DNA of 64,000 nt from Meandrina meandrites (Eukaryota > Cnidaria > Anthozoa > Scleractinia > Meandrinidae), in contig OY855905.1 of NCBI GenBank assembly GCA_963693305.1, positions 37,587,637-37,651,636 of the forward strand, written 5' to 3'. The notes beneath the pieces were generated by a model that made no database searches, had not been told where the DNA came from, and was given only the letters and a program-made list of their open reading frames with translations. Shown one piece after another: positions 13,201-24,600 of this stretch. Within the stretch, counting starts at the first letter, position 1; every line of letters starts with the position of its first letter. The position numbers and the translations under genes are program-made.

Positions 13201-16200
13201 AACTTTATAAGTAAACCATACTGACTTTTCTTCCACTCTTCAGAGAACTATAAGTGATCTTGAGGGTAAGATCTACAACGCAAATTACAATCAGAAATAC
13301 TTGACAGAGAACGTGCAAGATCTTCAAACAAAACTTGAGGTTGAAAGGTAACATTTGCATCACTAAATCACTAATGTTTGAAATATATACTGAGAAAATT
13401 TGCAAAATGATGAACTATATAATTCAAATTTCTATTCAGCTCAGGTAGACTCGTATCATATTGCTCGGAGGAAGGGCTAATACTCGAAACGTCAGCTTCT
13501 TAAGTCGGTGCGGCGGTTCAATTTATATACCTTTATCAACTTCCAGTTGATAATCAACTAAAAGTTTCACTTGCCCCACCACAACAGCACAACAGTTTCT
13601 TTAAAAGCTGTTAACTGTTCCATAAGTTGACAGATCTAATTAAAAGAAGACTTTATAGACTTTTAGCGACTTGAGCACATAGAGAATCCGCTTTTAATAA
13701 TAATAAGGGTCTAATAATAATAATCATCATCATCATCATCATCATTGTTGGGACTTCCGTCCGTGTTCAGTCTTGGACGGTCTAGAAGACTTTTCCGCAC
13801 CATCGATTGAAATCGTTCATTTAAGATGAACAATAAATGTCCTCTTTCCATAGAAAAGAAAAAGAAGAGCTCCAAAAGTCTCTTGAAGACTTGAAGGTAT
13901 GTGACTTATTCTGCTAAATGATGATAATACCAATAACTAGTATTAGTGTAAACCACACAAGTGAATAGTGCTTTCCGCACGCGCTGATTGGTTAACTCGG
14001 AGGTGATTAGCACTCATCTCCACTTCATCTCCACTTCGGTGAATAATTGTTAGCTCTAAATATCATGTTGCATTTTTATGTTGTAAGGAGTTCTCCGGTT
14101 TCTGAATACTTTCAAGCCGTATCTCTTGCAGTTATGTGGGGCAAGAGAAAATGATGTGTGGGCTTAATTAGGTAATCTTGCTTTATTGGTTTCAAATAAT
14201 TTTCAATTTTCTTCTTACCAAGGCCACCGAAAGAAAACTGGGGGATGAAAAAGCTGCTTTGGAAGAACAAAATGCAGTACTGGAAAAGAGCTTGACGGTA
14301 TTTATCTTTCTGTCAGACTGTATTATATTTAACATGTGGCGTCTGGAACACTTTTAAACGGCAATACAATATTTGATATCTTTCTTTATCGTCAGGGTGC
14401 TTCAGAAAGTGAAAAAGAGTCAAAAAAGATCATTCAGAAACTTCAGGACGATTATGGAAAACTGCAGTAAGTTTTGGCAGAGACCAACCCTTCTCAACTG
14501 CCTGTCTAAGTCATTATAAAGTAACCGATTTTGGAAACTATGACTGGTGGTCCACCCATTTATGCTCCCACAAAGTGAATACCGTCTCACCTTCTTTAGT
14601 TTTCGTTTTACAGGGAAAGGTTCGAAAAAATGAAGAATGATTTGACGGTACAAGACGAAGAGAGGACAATGATATTAGAAAAAGAAAAAGACAGCGTAAG
14701 ACCGATTTTTAAACCATGACGTTTTGTTTTTTTCAAGTTTTTTTCGAATTTTAATCGAACGCGTGCACAAAAGAGTTCTATAGATCTGGAGATTAATGAC
14801 ATATTTTAATTTTGTCTTTTATTTTGACAGACCCGAAGTTTAAAAGACGATCTCAAAGAGAAGTCTAAGAAATTGGAAAGTCTAGAAGCCAAGGTAAGCA
14901 ACACGATTCTATAAAAAAAAACACCAAACTACATCGATGTTTCTACCAACTACGTTTTCGATCGCATTTGAATTTCTAGAGTTAACCTGGAGTTAATTTT
15001 AAATACCCTGTCGCATAGGCAAATTTTTATGTACTGTACATGTTCTTCCGGTAGACAAAAAATCTTCAGGATCAACTCGCAGTCAAAACAAAACAAACTA
15101 AAGAAGTACAACAAGAGGTGAGTACGACAAAACTTTTGTTGCATACTAATTTGCGTAATGAATATTACCTCAGGCTCTGCATTGTTGCCTTTTTGCTTTC
15201 TACGCAGAACAAAACGTTAAAAAGCAAGGTTACTTCTCAAACTAAGCAGGTGGACAAGTTGGAAAATCAGGTATTACGTGCCTTTCTTTATTTCGCCTTA
15301 CAAAGATAACTTCTACACCTAATATGTGTATATTTTCTACATTGTAGAAATCTAAGTTATCCATTGAACTGGTTGCCTCAAAGAATCAGATTAAAGATAT
15401 ATCAGATAAGGTAGGTGCATAATTTGGATATTACGCAAGTTAGGTAACTGTATACTGTACACAATCATTAGCTTTATATCATGGGTGACAAATTACTCCT
15501 TAATTTTGGCGCCAAATTTTAGCGCTAATTTATAATTTCACATGTGAAATTACAAAATTGCCATGGCAATGTTTCCCATGTTTCAGTGCCAATATGGCGT
15601 ACAGGATTTTAAAAGATAAATTTTGCACACTTTCGCTTCAATTTCACCTTGGCCAGTTTGTCTGGTCGTCTTATAATCTTTTAGCGATAACATAAATGGC
15701 ATTGAGCAGATTTTTGAGCGTCGGGCGTCGTTTCCAACCAGTTCGTTCATGACCGACGATACAACAAACAAGTTAAAAAACCACGATTGTAAGCGTAATT
15801 TGTCACCCATGCTATTAAAAGGTAACCAAATGGTAAACTCATAATTTCCCGAGCTTTCAGGCGAGGGAAATTATTAGAATTTTGACAAAACGCAAGTGAA
15901 ATTATTTCCTAATTTCACTCGTCACCATTTGATTGCCCATACATTTTACTAACATTTTGTTTGGTTCTAATTATAAGTTGAAGGAAGGTAACGAGGATTT
16001 GCAAAAAGCAAGAAGCCATTGCGAGGACGTTGACGGACAGGTATTGCATTGTTATTGCATCATTATTCGAGAAGCATATTTTTTAGAGCGACCAACTTTT
16101 CATATCGTGCAAGATAGGTTTGTGCTAATCAGTAGCCATCATGTGCGATTGCACGATTACACAAGGCGGTTCATTTCCTTCTCTAAATAAAGCCTTTGTT

Positions 16201-16990
16201 ATCTCTTGGCTGTGAAGGACCAACGATGATCGACAATAAAGATAATAGCATAGGCGATACTTCGTCAAGTATGATCGCCCGGGTGAGGTTAGTCTTGAAA
16301 AATACTGTTGTGGGTAATTGACGTTTCGACAACCTGAGTATGAGCGGAAGACATCATCAGAGTCAAGTAAGATGTTTTATTATCCAACTCCGCATCGTGG
16401 AATACAAATAACGGGCGAAACGAGTACAAATATCTCACAATATTTGTACTCCAAAAACCGGTTTAACGATATTTGAACTGCATAATACCGGTTTAACAGG
16501 TTTCGCATTCCTCTTAACCGCGCGAAGGTGGAAATTCAGCATGTTGGGAAAAGAAAACGTTGGATAATAAATCTCTTTGTGGACATTTTAGTGTGTAGTA
16601 TCGCTGTACATTTTTACTTGTTATTCAATACTGAAGGACTCTTAAAAATGTACAGCGATACTACATTAATGCTCTAAAAGTCTAATAAGATTTATGTATA
16701 GTAAAGTCTGCTGTATTTGAGAGCGAAAGTAAAACCGAGACTGATTTCAGATTGGTGCTAGTTCAATGCATTTGGTTGTTACATTACAGTTGGAAAGTGT
16801 AAAGAAGGAAATGACAAAGAAATCAGAAGCATTGGAAAACGCTGAGGAAGAAGTAAGAGCAGCTTTTAGTTTTTTTTATTATTATTATTTTGCTAGCTGT
16901 GTTTTGCTGCGAGAGCATTTGTTTTACACTATATGCCGTTTTTGTAGAGTTGTGTACATGTACTGCATGTTTACTGCATCATCATCATCA

Positions 16991-17034
<44 letters not shown>

Positions 17035-18193
17035 TGTTTTTATAATTATTTATTATAGTGGCTTTGTTCTAATTCTGTTTTTCATTTTAATTTTATTGCA
17101 ATTGCCGTTATCATTTTAAAGTATTTTATTCAATTTAATAGGTGCGAAAATTTAAAGAGGAAAAAGAAAAGGCCATTCAAGATAAGGAAAATGTGCAAAC
17201 GAAATCTGAAAAACAGATGAATGAGCTTTGCGCAACGTTGGAAAAATACAAGGTTGATAGAATCAGAAATTCATTTTTTTCTCAAAAAGCCTATATTGCT
17301 AGTGAATAATAAACATTTTGTTGACTGTTTCATGTAATCCAAAGTCTACCAGTAGGTTACTGATTATACGAGTTAAGGTATCCTTATGTGTATCTTATTC
17401 CGCTTTCTTGACAGTTGGAAAATGAAAAAATTGTAGCCCAGAAAGAGCGAGAGCTGGAACTCTTGCGAGTTAAGGCAGAGAAAAAATCTCAGGAGGAACA
17501 CGTAAGTACCAAACAAGCGATAAGAACTCCTTGACTATCCGGCAATCCGAATGACTGGTATAGTAGCCTACATGCGAATAACGTTCTCCTATTTTCATAC
17601 AGGAGAAGCGACTTATGGAAGCCAAGGAGCAAATCGAAAAACTTGAGAGAGACGCGAACCGTCTAAAGGCAAATCAGGTAAAATTCTCGTTTACCAGGGG
17701 GGTAACCAGGATTTTTGCAGAGGTACGCACAATTTTCCAAATGTTAATCCCCCTCCAACCCCCCTCCCCCCTCCCTTTTCCCTTCCTCTCAATTTTGTTC
17801 ATGATATGAGGATGTTGCAAGTGCAAGTCGTAAATTTTCCCCCGTTTTCCATTACAACCACAGAGCTAATCCTCTGTCGTTCTTCCCTACAGACTCAGAA
17901 TGACCCAATTTAAAGTCTTAATCTGAATCCTTACGAAATGCCAAACCGGCCGGGAGCGATGAGAGGCGGCTGTATTCGCAGGCTATACGTTTATAAACAT
18001 GTATCAAACATGTATCACGGATAGCGTGATACATGTACACATATTTTATTTCATATTATATTTTATTTTTATTCGAGTTTTTCAGGTACGCACGTGCGTG
18101 TGTGCGTACAGGTAGCTACGCCCCTGTTACAATTACGAGCCAGAACTTTCTATGAGCAAATAGTCAACGAGGAGCAGCCGAGTTGACTGCACA

Positions 18194-18229
<36 letters not shown>

Positions 18230-20289
18230 GGAACTCTAATGCTTCAGATGCTTTAAAACAAACTTTAATTTTATGTACTTTTAAGCCAAAATGAAGAATA
18301 ATAGCGGTTCAGTATTTTTCATAAACCATCAAGTAGAGAAATACTCGTGGAAAATGTAGAGACCCCGATGCAAGTGACAGCCTCACCTGTAGCTCGTGTT
18401 TCCCCTGTTTTTCATGTTCTCCCAAACTTCTACTTCTACTGTCATAACTCTATGAAAACCTGAAAAATGATGTTCATTTTGTGTTGGCTCACCGCAGGAA
18501 AAGGAAAAAGAGAGACTGGAGCGTGAAAAATCCGAAGCCGTTAATATACTGACAAGGCAGCTGGAAGCCAAGGTACGGCACAGAATGTTGTATAGATGTT
18601 ATCAGCATTGCAGCATTCGCAAGCAATATTGCGGATTCTATTTAATCCTTTCTTCCTTATAAAACGGACATTTCAAGCCTTCATGTGATATTTCATCCAT
18701 AGAATAATGAAATCATACTACTGCAAGAAAAGATTGCTGAGAAGGAACTCAAGGTATGACGAGTTACCTTTTGCGAGTTTGAGTGTTTCTTATTCGCATT
18801 TCAGTTGACACTATTTTCATTGTCCAGTTTACTCAACTACGATTAATAAAAATGTAATCAATCTGCTTAGTGTCATTTCGCATCGACAATATTTATAGTA
18901 TGCTTTAAATCTGACAGAGATGAAGAAAATGTTTCCAAAAAAGGTATAATTTGATATCATTATACAAAGCGGATCTACATTAACTCAGAAATCCCAATCA
19001 GGAGGATCAAGTCATAAATTTGTCGTTGATCAACGATTCTACTCAGTTTTTTTTCTTTTTATCGTAAGCCTCTTAAAAGCCCAAGAAAGCCATCCTCTGA
19101 AGTGCGACTAACGACCCCAATACCAAGGAATCAAAACATGATGGAAGCGACCCTAGAAGATTCTGCAGTTGTTCCGGAAACTCCAAAACAGCCTCGTAGT
19201 ATACTCAAGCAAAACGATGTCTATCAGAAAAAGAGAAGAGTAGCCTTTGCAGGATCAGACGAGCAACGTACATCATCAGAAGAAGAAGGCGACGAAAAAC
19301 AGACGTTAAGCGAGACTAAGGTTTGAAGATTTTATATTTTGCCTTAGCCAACTTTTTTTTTTCTAATTTACTATTGACACATGAACTACGGTTTATCCTA
19401 TACAGGTTGAAACAAAGGGTCCTAAATCCGACAGGAACAGAGGCAGCGAAAAGGAGAACCAAAAGAGCACACCACGTGCAAATGTTAGATTTTCTCCAAA
19501 GCCATCTTCTTGGAACAGTGAACCCTCACGCGAAAAGAAATCCTCATTTACAGAAATACAAAAACTGAAACAAATTCCACGAGGCAAGCCTATGGTTCCA
19601 CAGAAACAAAAGAAGGTACTGAAAATAGCTCTACAATAGCAATAGTGTTCTTTGCAAGTGGCATCAAGAACTCTTTAGCTTGTCTTCATCTGGCATGAAA
19701 ATGAATTTGACTTGAATGTACTGAAGAGCTTACATCAGTTTTACTCTTTCCTCATATTGACTGAATTGCACATTGTAGTTGCCACTGGCCAGGATGTTTT
19801 TGTTTGAACTTTTCCTTTCTCATTCAGATAAAAATCCAAAGTGAAGATTCCGAGGAAATGGCGAAGTTCAAGGAGTTGTTTCCCGATATGAAAAGTCCGG
19901 ATTCCCTCTACGAAAAATCTCCGGTAGGTTACGTTGCCTCCTATCCTTCATTTTACATGTTTTTGAAAGTTACTCCCTATAATGGATTTAAGTATAATAC
20001 CGGCTTTATTTTAAATAACTTTTCCCTGAGAATTTTAATCAAACACCGATAAACTGGTGATGTTCTTGTGCAACACCATTAAAATTTCCTCGAACTCTTG
20101 ATTATACAAATTGTTTGATGTTTCTTTTTCCAGGGCAAAGCGCGTGGCTTGCACGAAACGATGAAACCTCCATTCAAGAGCAAAATAACTAAAATTAAAC
20201 CACTTTCGCGCAGGAAGAAAGACAAACAAGAAAGTACTGCCTGGTTTGACTCTGATACACTCTTTGGGTTTGGAATAGATGATGAATAG
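7201..20289 (+). CDS. SYCP1: Synaptonemal complex protein 1, complete 35-exon gene
   Basis: Transverse-filament protein that bridges paired meiotic chromosomes (known). Exons: 7201-7423, 7615-7745, 7872-7937, 8992-9059, 9285-9358, 9831-9889, 10054-10123, 10218-10291, 10468-10576, 11797-11891, 12024-12208, 12446-12513, 12618-12679, 12793-12909, 13040-13144, 13244-13347, 13854-13896, 14223-14297, 14396-14466, 14614-14695, 14831-14893, 15055-15117, 15208-15270, 15348-15410, 15978-16040, 16790-16852, 17142-17252, 17415-17501, 17603-17677, 18498-18572, 18703-18753, 19069-19320, 19406-19615, 19828-19923, 20134-20289. The sum is 3372 nt, 1123 aa plus stop. Diagnostic matches to vertebrate SYCP1 are RLHQEAEKIRKWKTSTEIE in exon 2 and TRDMCNALKDHVAKVEE in exon 5. 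A disordered N-terminus of about 75 aa precedes about 800 aa of near-continuous coiled coil; the tail (exons 32-35) is basic, Ser/Pro-rich and ends WFDSDTLFGFGIDDE. The start is the first in-frame ATG after a stop. Six consecutive exons are 63 nt (see findings). Expression should be germline-restricted. Confidence 0.93.
8090..8681. mobile_element. Imperfect foldback element in SYCP1 intron 3
   Basis: Begins GATCAATACTACAAGTCTC and ends with a close inverted copy (GTCGTAGTATTGATC). Inner blocks also pair: ATGCCCAATCACTGG against CCAATCACTGGGCAT, and the TGCAACTTTCGGCAA region against TTGCCAAAAGTTGCA. Arms are clearly more diverged than those of the intron 9 foldback, suggesting an older insertion. 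Confidence 0.65.
9381..9556. mobile_element. Small MITE in SYCP1 intron 5
   Basis: Terminal inverted repeat AGGCGGATTTAG / CTAGATCCGCCT around about 150 bp without a coding frame of interest. The half-element near 39590-39700 ends in the related GGATCCGCCCCTG. Confidence 0.5.
10922..11562. mobile_element. Large foldback MITE with TTAA ends in SYCP1 intron 9
   Basis: Two arms of about 285 bp (10926-11207 and 11278-11558) are nearly perfect inverted copies around a loop of about 70 bp. The element starts AGGAGAAGTTCACTCC and ends with its complement, with TTAA on both sides (10922-10925, 11559-11562), which could be a target duplication. Each arm contains a CGCCATCTTGGAGC block and a TGACGTCA-like site. 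No transposase frame. Confidence 0.8.
15480..15811. mobile_element. MITE in SYCP1 intron 24
   Basis: A 332-bp element with 16-bp ends CATGGGTGACAAATTA and TAATTTGTCACCCATG. It contains an internal palindrome around ATTTCACATGTGAAAT. No transposase frame. Confidence 0.7.
16595..16664. repeat. Perfect 22-bp hairpin in SYCP1 intron 25
   Basis: GTAGTATCGCTGTACATTTT (+2) at 16595-16616 is repeated inverted at 16643-16664, separated by 26 bp. Probably the core of a small foldback element. Confidence 0.6.
17695..18126. mobile_element. MITE in SYCP1 intron 29
   Basis: Left end CAGGGGGGTAACCAGGATTT with AGGTACGCACA further in; right end TGTGCGTACAGGTAGCTACG then CCCCTG. These ends are inverted copies. 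The interior holds a CT-rich tract and CGTGCGTGTGTGCG. Confidence 0.5.
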
Positions 20290-21642
20290 AAATAGCCTGA
20301 GGATGAGAGTAATTTTTATAATGGCAATCTTTGCCATAATTTATGGTGGTCAGTTAGGATAATCATTAGCAGTCGCCATGACATTTGTAAAATTAATAAT
20401 TAGATTGGTCTTTTTTTTAGTTTCAAGGGCCAAAGTTGTGGTATTTGCGACAATTAAACCATGAGAAAATAAAGAGATGTTAATGATGTGAATTATGTTT
20501 GTGGTAAATCAAGAAGCCACCCCTGCAATGTTTTTCGTGGTCGCTCAAGAAACTACTTTTAACCCTTCTGAACAATTATCCACTTTCTCATGTATTCAAA
20601 TAATGAGTTTCAGTGAACAGTAATAAAATGATATAATGATATCGAGCCTGACAAAAAAAAAATGCAAAATGACCTGCAACTGTCCGGCCCATCCCTAAAG
20701 TAAGATGACAATGAATAGCAACATAGCACATGTTTAATTAAAATTTTCTGATCACATCTCAAGCAAACAAGTGCATTTTACAAAACTTATAACTGCAAGG
20801 AGGATATGATTATGTTATAAAATATGGCGCAAGATATATAATGCTACAAACATTTCGTTAGCTTCTCCAACGAATGCACTACTTTTTTCGTCCCTGACTT
20901 GACTTATTAGATATGTTGGCAGGGAGAGGCGTTACAAGTGTACTAGCTGAGGTTTGAAAAACATACAAAAACATAGTAATGATTATCATAGATAAGCTAA
21001 AGAGTGAGGACAGCAGCAACATTGGCAGTACCAAGAGAAAAAAAGCAGGCTAATGTCGTGTTTTTCACAGGTTAGGACACTAACGACGGAAGCATATATT
21101 TAAACAGTATAAAGCACAACACTGATCCTTCAACCATAACCTTGCTCTCCAATTCAATTTGTTTCTTTGAGTTGTCAATGTGACAAAAATCCATCATGCT
21201 CATCTCGAAGTTGTCCTCGTTGCATTCCCTTGTACTTGACGAGTTGTGCTTCCTTACTACGTTTTAATGAGTGAGTACATATTGACAAAGGCTGAGTATC
21301 CATTTGGGATAAGACTGATTTATGAAAGCTAAATAGCGCTTTCCGTTGAGGCGGTTATGAAAGAATCTTCGTGTAAATATTGCTCCTGACTCCTAACGAC
21401 ATACTTAGTTCCGTTTCAAGACAGATGCAGTCTTGAGTCTACAACTATTTGCTTGCTGTTATATTTACTGTACCTAATGAGCGTTAAAAATTCTCCTAAA
21501 AAAGACTATCCTCTAAATACCTAAGTGTTACTGTTGGTAGAAAGAATTTGTCACATAGCGATTACTTTAAAGCTTGCGGAGAAAAACTACCTCGGTCAAC
21601 GACTACACCGTTAAACGGGGTGGTATGAAATATCCTCACGGA
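20290..21642. other. Convergent intergenic region SYCP1 / GCPII-like
   Basis: Holds the 3' UTRs of the two converging genes. No open frame with family resemblance, no tRNA and no clear transposon ends were seen. Base composition is AT-rich like the introns. Confidence 0.5.
20466..20471 (+). terminator. Likely SYCP1 polyadenylation signal
   Basis: An AATAAA hexamer lies about 180 bp past the SYCP1 stop codon. It is the first clear signal downstream, on the right strand and at a plausible distance; the exact position may be a base or two off. Confidence 0.45.
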
Positions 21643-24600
21643 TCACTCAATAGGCGAGAGCTGAAGTACTTGTGCAGCTGAATTTATGCCATATGCCACA
21701 ATCGATACTTGTTTCTTGACTTCCTCCCCAGGCCCTAATCCCCTCCTTGCTCGATAAATGGCATCCACCACTCCACCGTACCAGCTGTAGTAAATGTTCG
21801 GGCTGTGTGTCAAAACCACGTGTCTAAAAATGGAGAAATTCTTTCATTAGCCCTCTAATGAATATCAATAACAGGGCTACTAAATAGTCAAGGAAACAAA
21901 TTCAAGGAGACGATACTACTTAGACATCATTTCAGAAGAAGTGGGAAAACTGAACTTACATCTTATAACTCAGCACGTTATTTGTATCACGTCTTACCTC
22001 TGTAATGGGTTGGCCGGTAGAATTGGCTCAAGGTTAATAAAAGCCCGTTCAACGCTAAGTAGTCGGGTGTTGATTCTGCGAACAACTGCATCACTGAAAA
22101 AGAAAATCAAATATTTGAATAGAGGAATTTTAAATCACAGAATCATGCAGTAATTAGCTATTTAGGTATCAAAGTGAAAATATGTCATCGGTGTAAACCA
22201 AATACAGTCAACTCTCGTTATAGCGGACACGCTCGGGACGTCGTTTAGAGTCTGTAATAGCGGGGTGTGAGAAAAAAGCGCAGTTAACAAACGTTAAATA
22301 TTAAAGACTATGACGTGCTTATCAACAGTGGTGAAACTGCTAGTAGTCGATGGGTATGGATGATGACAATGGATGAGGGTTTGATCCCTTCTTAAGAGTA
22401 TGGAAGGAAAAGGCGCAGGCTGAAGTGAAAAAGGAAAGTCTGTTGGGATTGATGCAAAAATAAATATTCCAGAAGTCTTTAAAAGTGTGTTTTGACAAAT
22501 AATGAGCAACAGACTGACCGCGGTCAGGGCTCGAACCCGGACTGTTCGATCCGGAGTCCAGCGCGCTAACCATTTATAGGCCACCGAAAAGAGAAGGTGG
22601 TACCAAAGTACTGTAAACTGGTGGACGTTACAAAATATGCTTTCTTACTCCTCTTTGTCTGCTCCTTCCACGAAAGCGTCGAACGCTTTAGCAGTTTCAT
22701 GGAATTTTTTTACAGCTTTGTCAAGGTAGTCTGGAGGATGAACAAATTAAAAAACGTTAAGTAAACAAGTTTAAATAAATCATTACGCATTCTGGTGCTA
22801 TCCCGACAAACCATTTTAGTTTGGTACTTTTAGAAAAAAAAACATATAACGGCAGGTATTCTACTAATATCATTCCTGGTGCTTATTAGAAATTTCCTCG
22901 AGTGCCAATGTTACAAAGTAATCTGTCTAATGTAAAGATGATTCTCCCGTTTTTATTCTCCTGGTTTCCTGGCCGATTCTTCAGTTTTCCGTCTCCAGCA
23001 ATAGAAGAGAACTACGAGAAAATAGAGGGCTGTGAACAGTCAAGAAGGGGGAGGTGAGAAATCTACCTACCCAACTCTTTGTCCACGGTGTAGTTTTCAA
23101 AATCCTCTTTGAACTTTTTCTTTATTTCTGTAGTAAAAATCTTGATGTTAACGCCATAATGGGTTACGTTAAATGGCAGAATAACGGAATCAGCCAAGGT
23201 CATGGTTATTTGGGTCCAAATCCTTGTAGTTACTTGATGGTATTTAAACTCAGGGTCAATGAGCTTTGACATCCACCAAAAATTGTCGTGAACTGTGTGG
23301 TATAACGGATTGCCGCTGATTTTCTACAGGAAAAACGAAAGTTATGATTAAAAACAATTGTGAATCTGGAAGGGTAAGTCCTTTTGTTTTAAAAGGCTAG
23401 TTCAGGGACGAAGGAAAGAAAGTTACATGCAAACATTTAAGTGACTTACCAGGACGAGAGATGTCATTTTTTCTGTATAAACAGTTCTTTTCCTGATCAG
23501 AATTTTACTTCGCGAACTACAAAAAAAGGTACTTCAACTTACACTGTTGTATGTGTAACGAATATCCACAATAGGAATTCCAAGCCGCTGGTAAAAGTTG
23601 ACATAATCACTGCCTGCTCTTGGTTGCTGAAGTCTGCCAAGAAAAGGTAACAAAAAATTAATAAGAATGAGGACTATAGAACCCCTATAAAAAAAAACTC
23701 TGCTAGTTGTATAAGTTTCTAAACGATCCTTTTATTTATAGCAATACTTGTGCCTTCTTTTTTAATTTCGCAGTTAATTAAGCCGACACTTTCCGTTATG
23801 TAAATATTTAGTAAACAAACATGCTCAGTATTGATCAGTGACTACCTTGGTAAATAGTTGAACCCCATTCTTGATGGAATTTTCCTGAGCCATTCGTCAA
23901 AGGCGGTCTCGTTTCCTAAAGGGCTTGGTACCTTAAAAAGTCGAAGTAATGATTTTTTTGGATTGAGAGGTGTCAGATACTGTATGCAATCTCATTTAAA
24001 CTTCTTAGCATGTCGTTTACTTTTTGAGCAATGATAATCAATAATCTACTGTCCCACTAACCTTCATCGCTCCTCTGGCCAAAACCCAGTCAAGTAGAGG
24101 TGCAGACTTCGCTCGGAATGAGAAGTTTCCTTAGGAAGTAGTAACAAAAACAATATATTAATGTAAGAGGACTACTGTAACCGTGCAAACATTAGAGTGA
24201 TTTTCAATTGAGTGTCGCAAAGCCAAAACCAAAGTAATCATTTTGGCCAATCGTAAAGGAAACAGACAATCCATGAAACGACTGAATCAAAACTCGAAGC
24301 AAATACGTGTAGGCGGCGCTTTCACGTGTGCAAGCGATTCACGATTAGTTTTGGCGCGCGTTTATTAAACCAGTCACTTAACGTAGTCAAGTGAAACCAA
24401 AACCAATGCAAACATACTTTGGACACTCCTACTCTATGAATCAAGAGAAAGAGGTGCCTTATCTTGAGGAGAGTATACATGCATTACAACTCGAGAAAGA
24501 TTAGCCTCCTACGCAGACGTTCTTTTGGCTCGTCACGCAATCTTTTCTCCCCAAGAGAATGGGAAGAATGCGTGACGAACCAAAAGAACGTCTGTGTAGA

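Noticed and set aside
19001..19055. An extra SYCP1 exon after an AG at about 19011
   Set aside because: The open stretch has no GT donor before the T-rich tract, and including it is not needed to keep frame.
22505..22590. tRNA gene
   Set aside because: Only A-box and B-box-like segments are kept; no acceptor stem pairs, so it is a SINE head.
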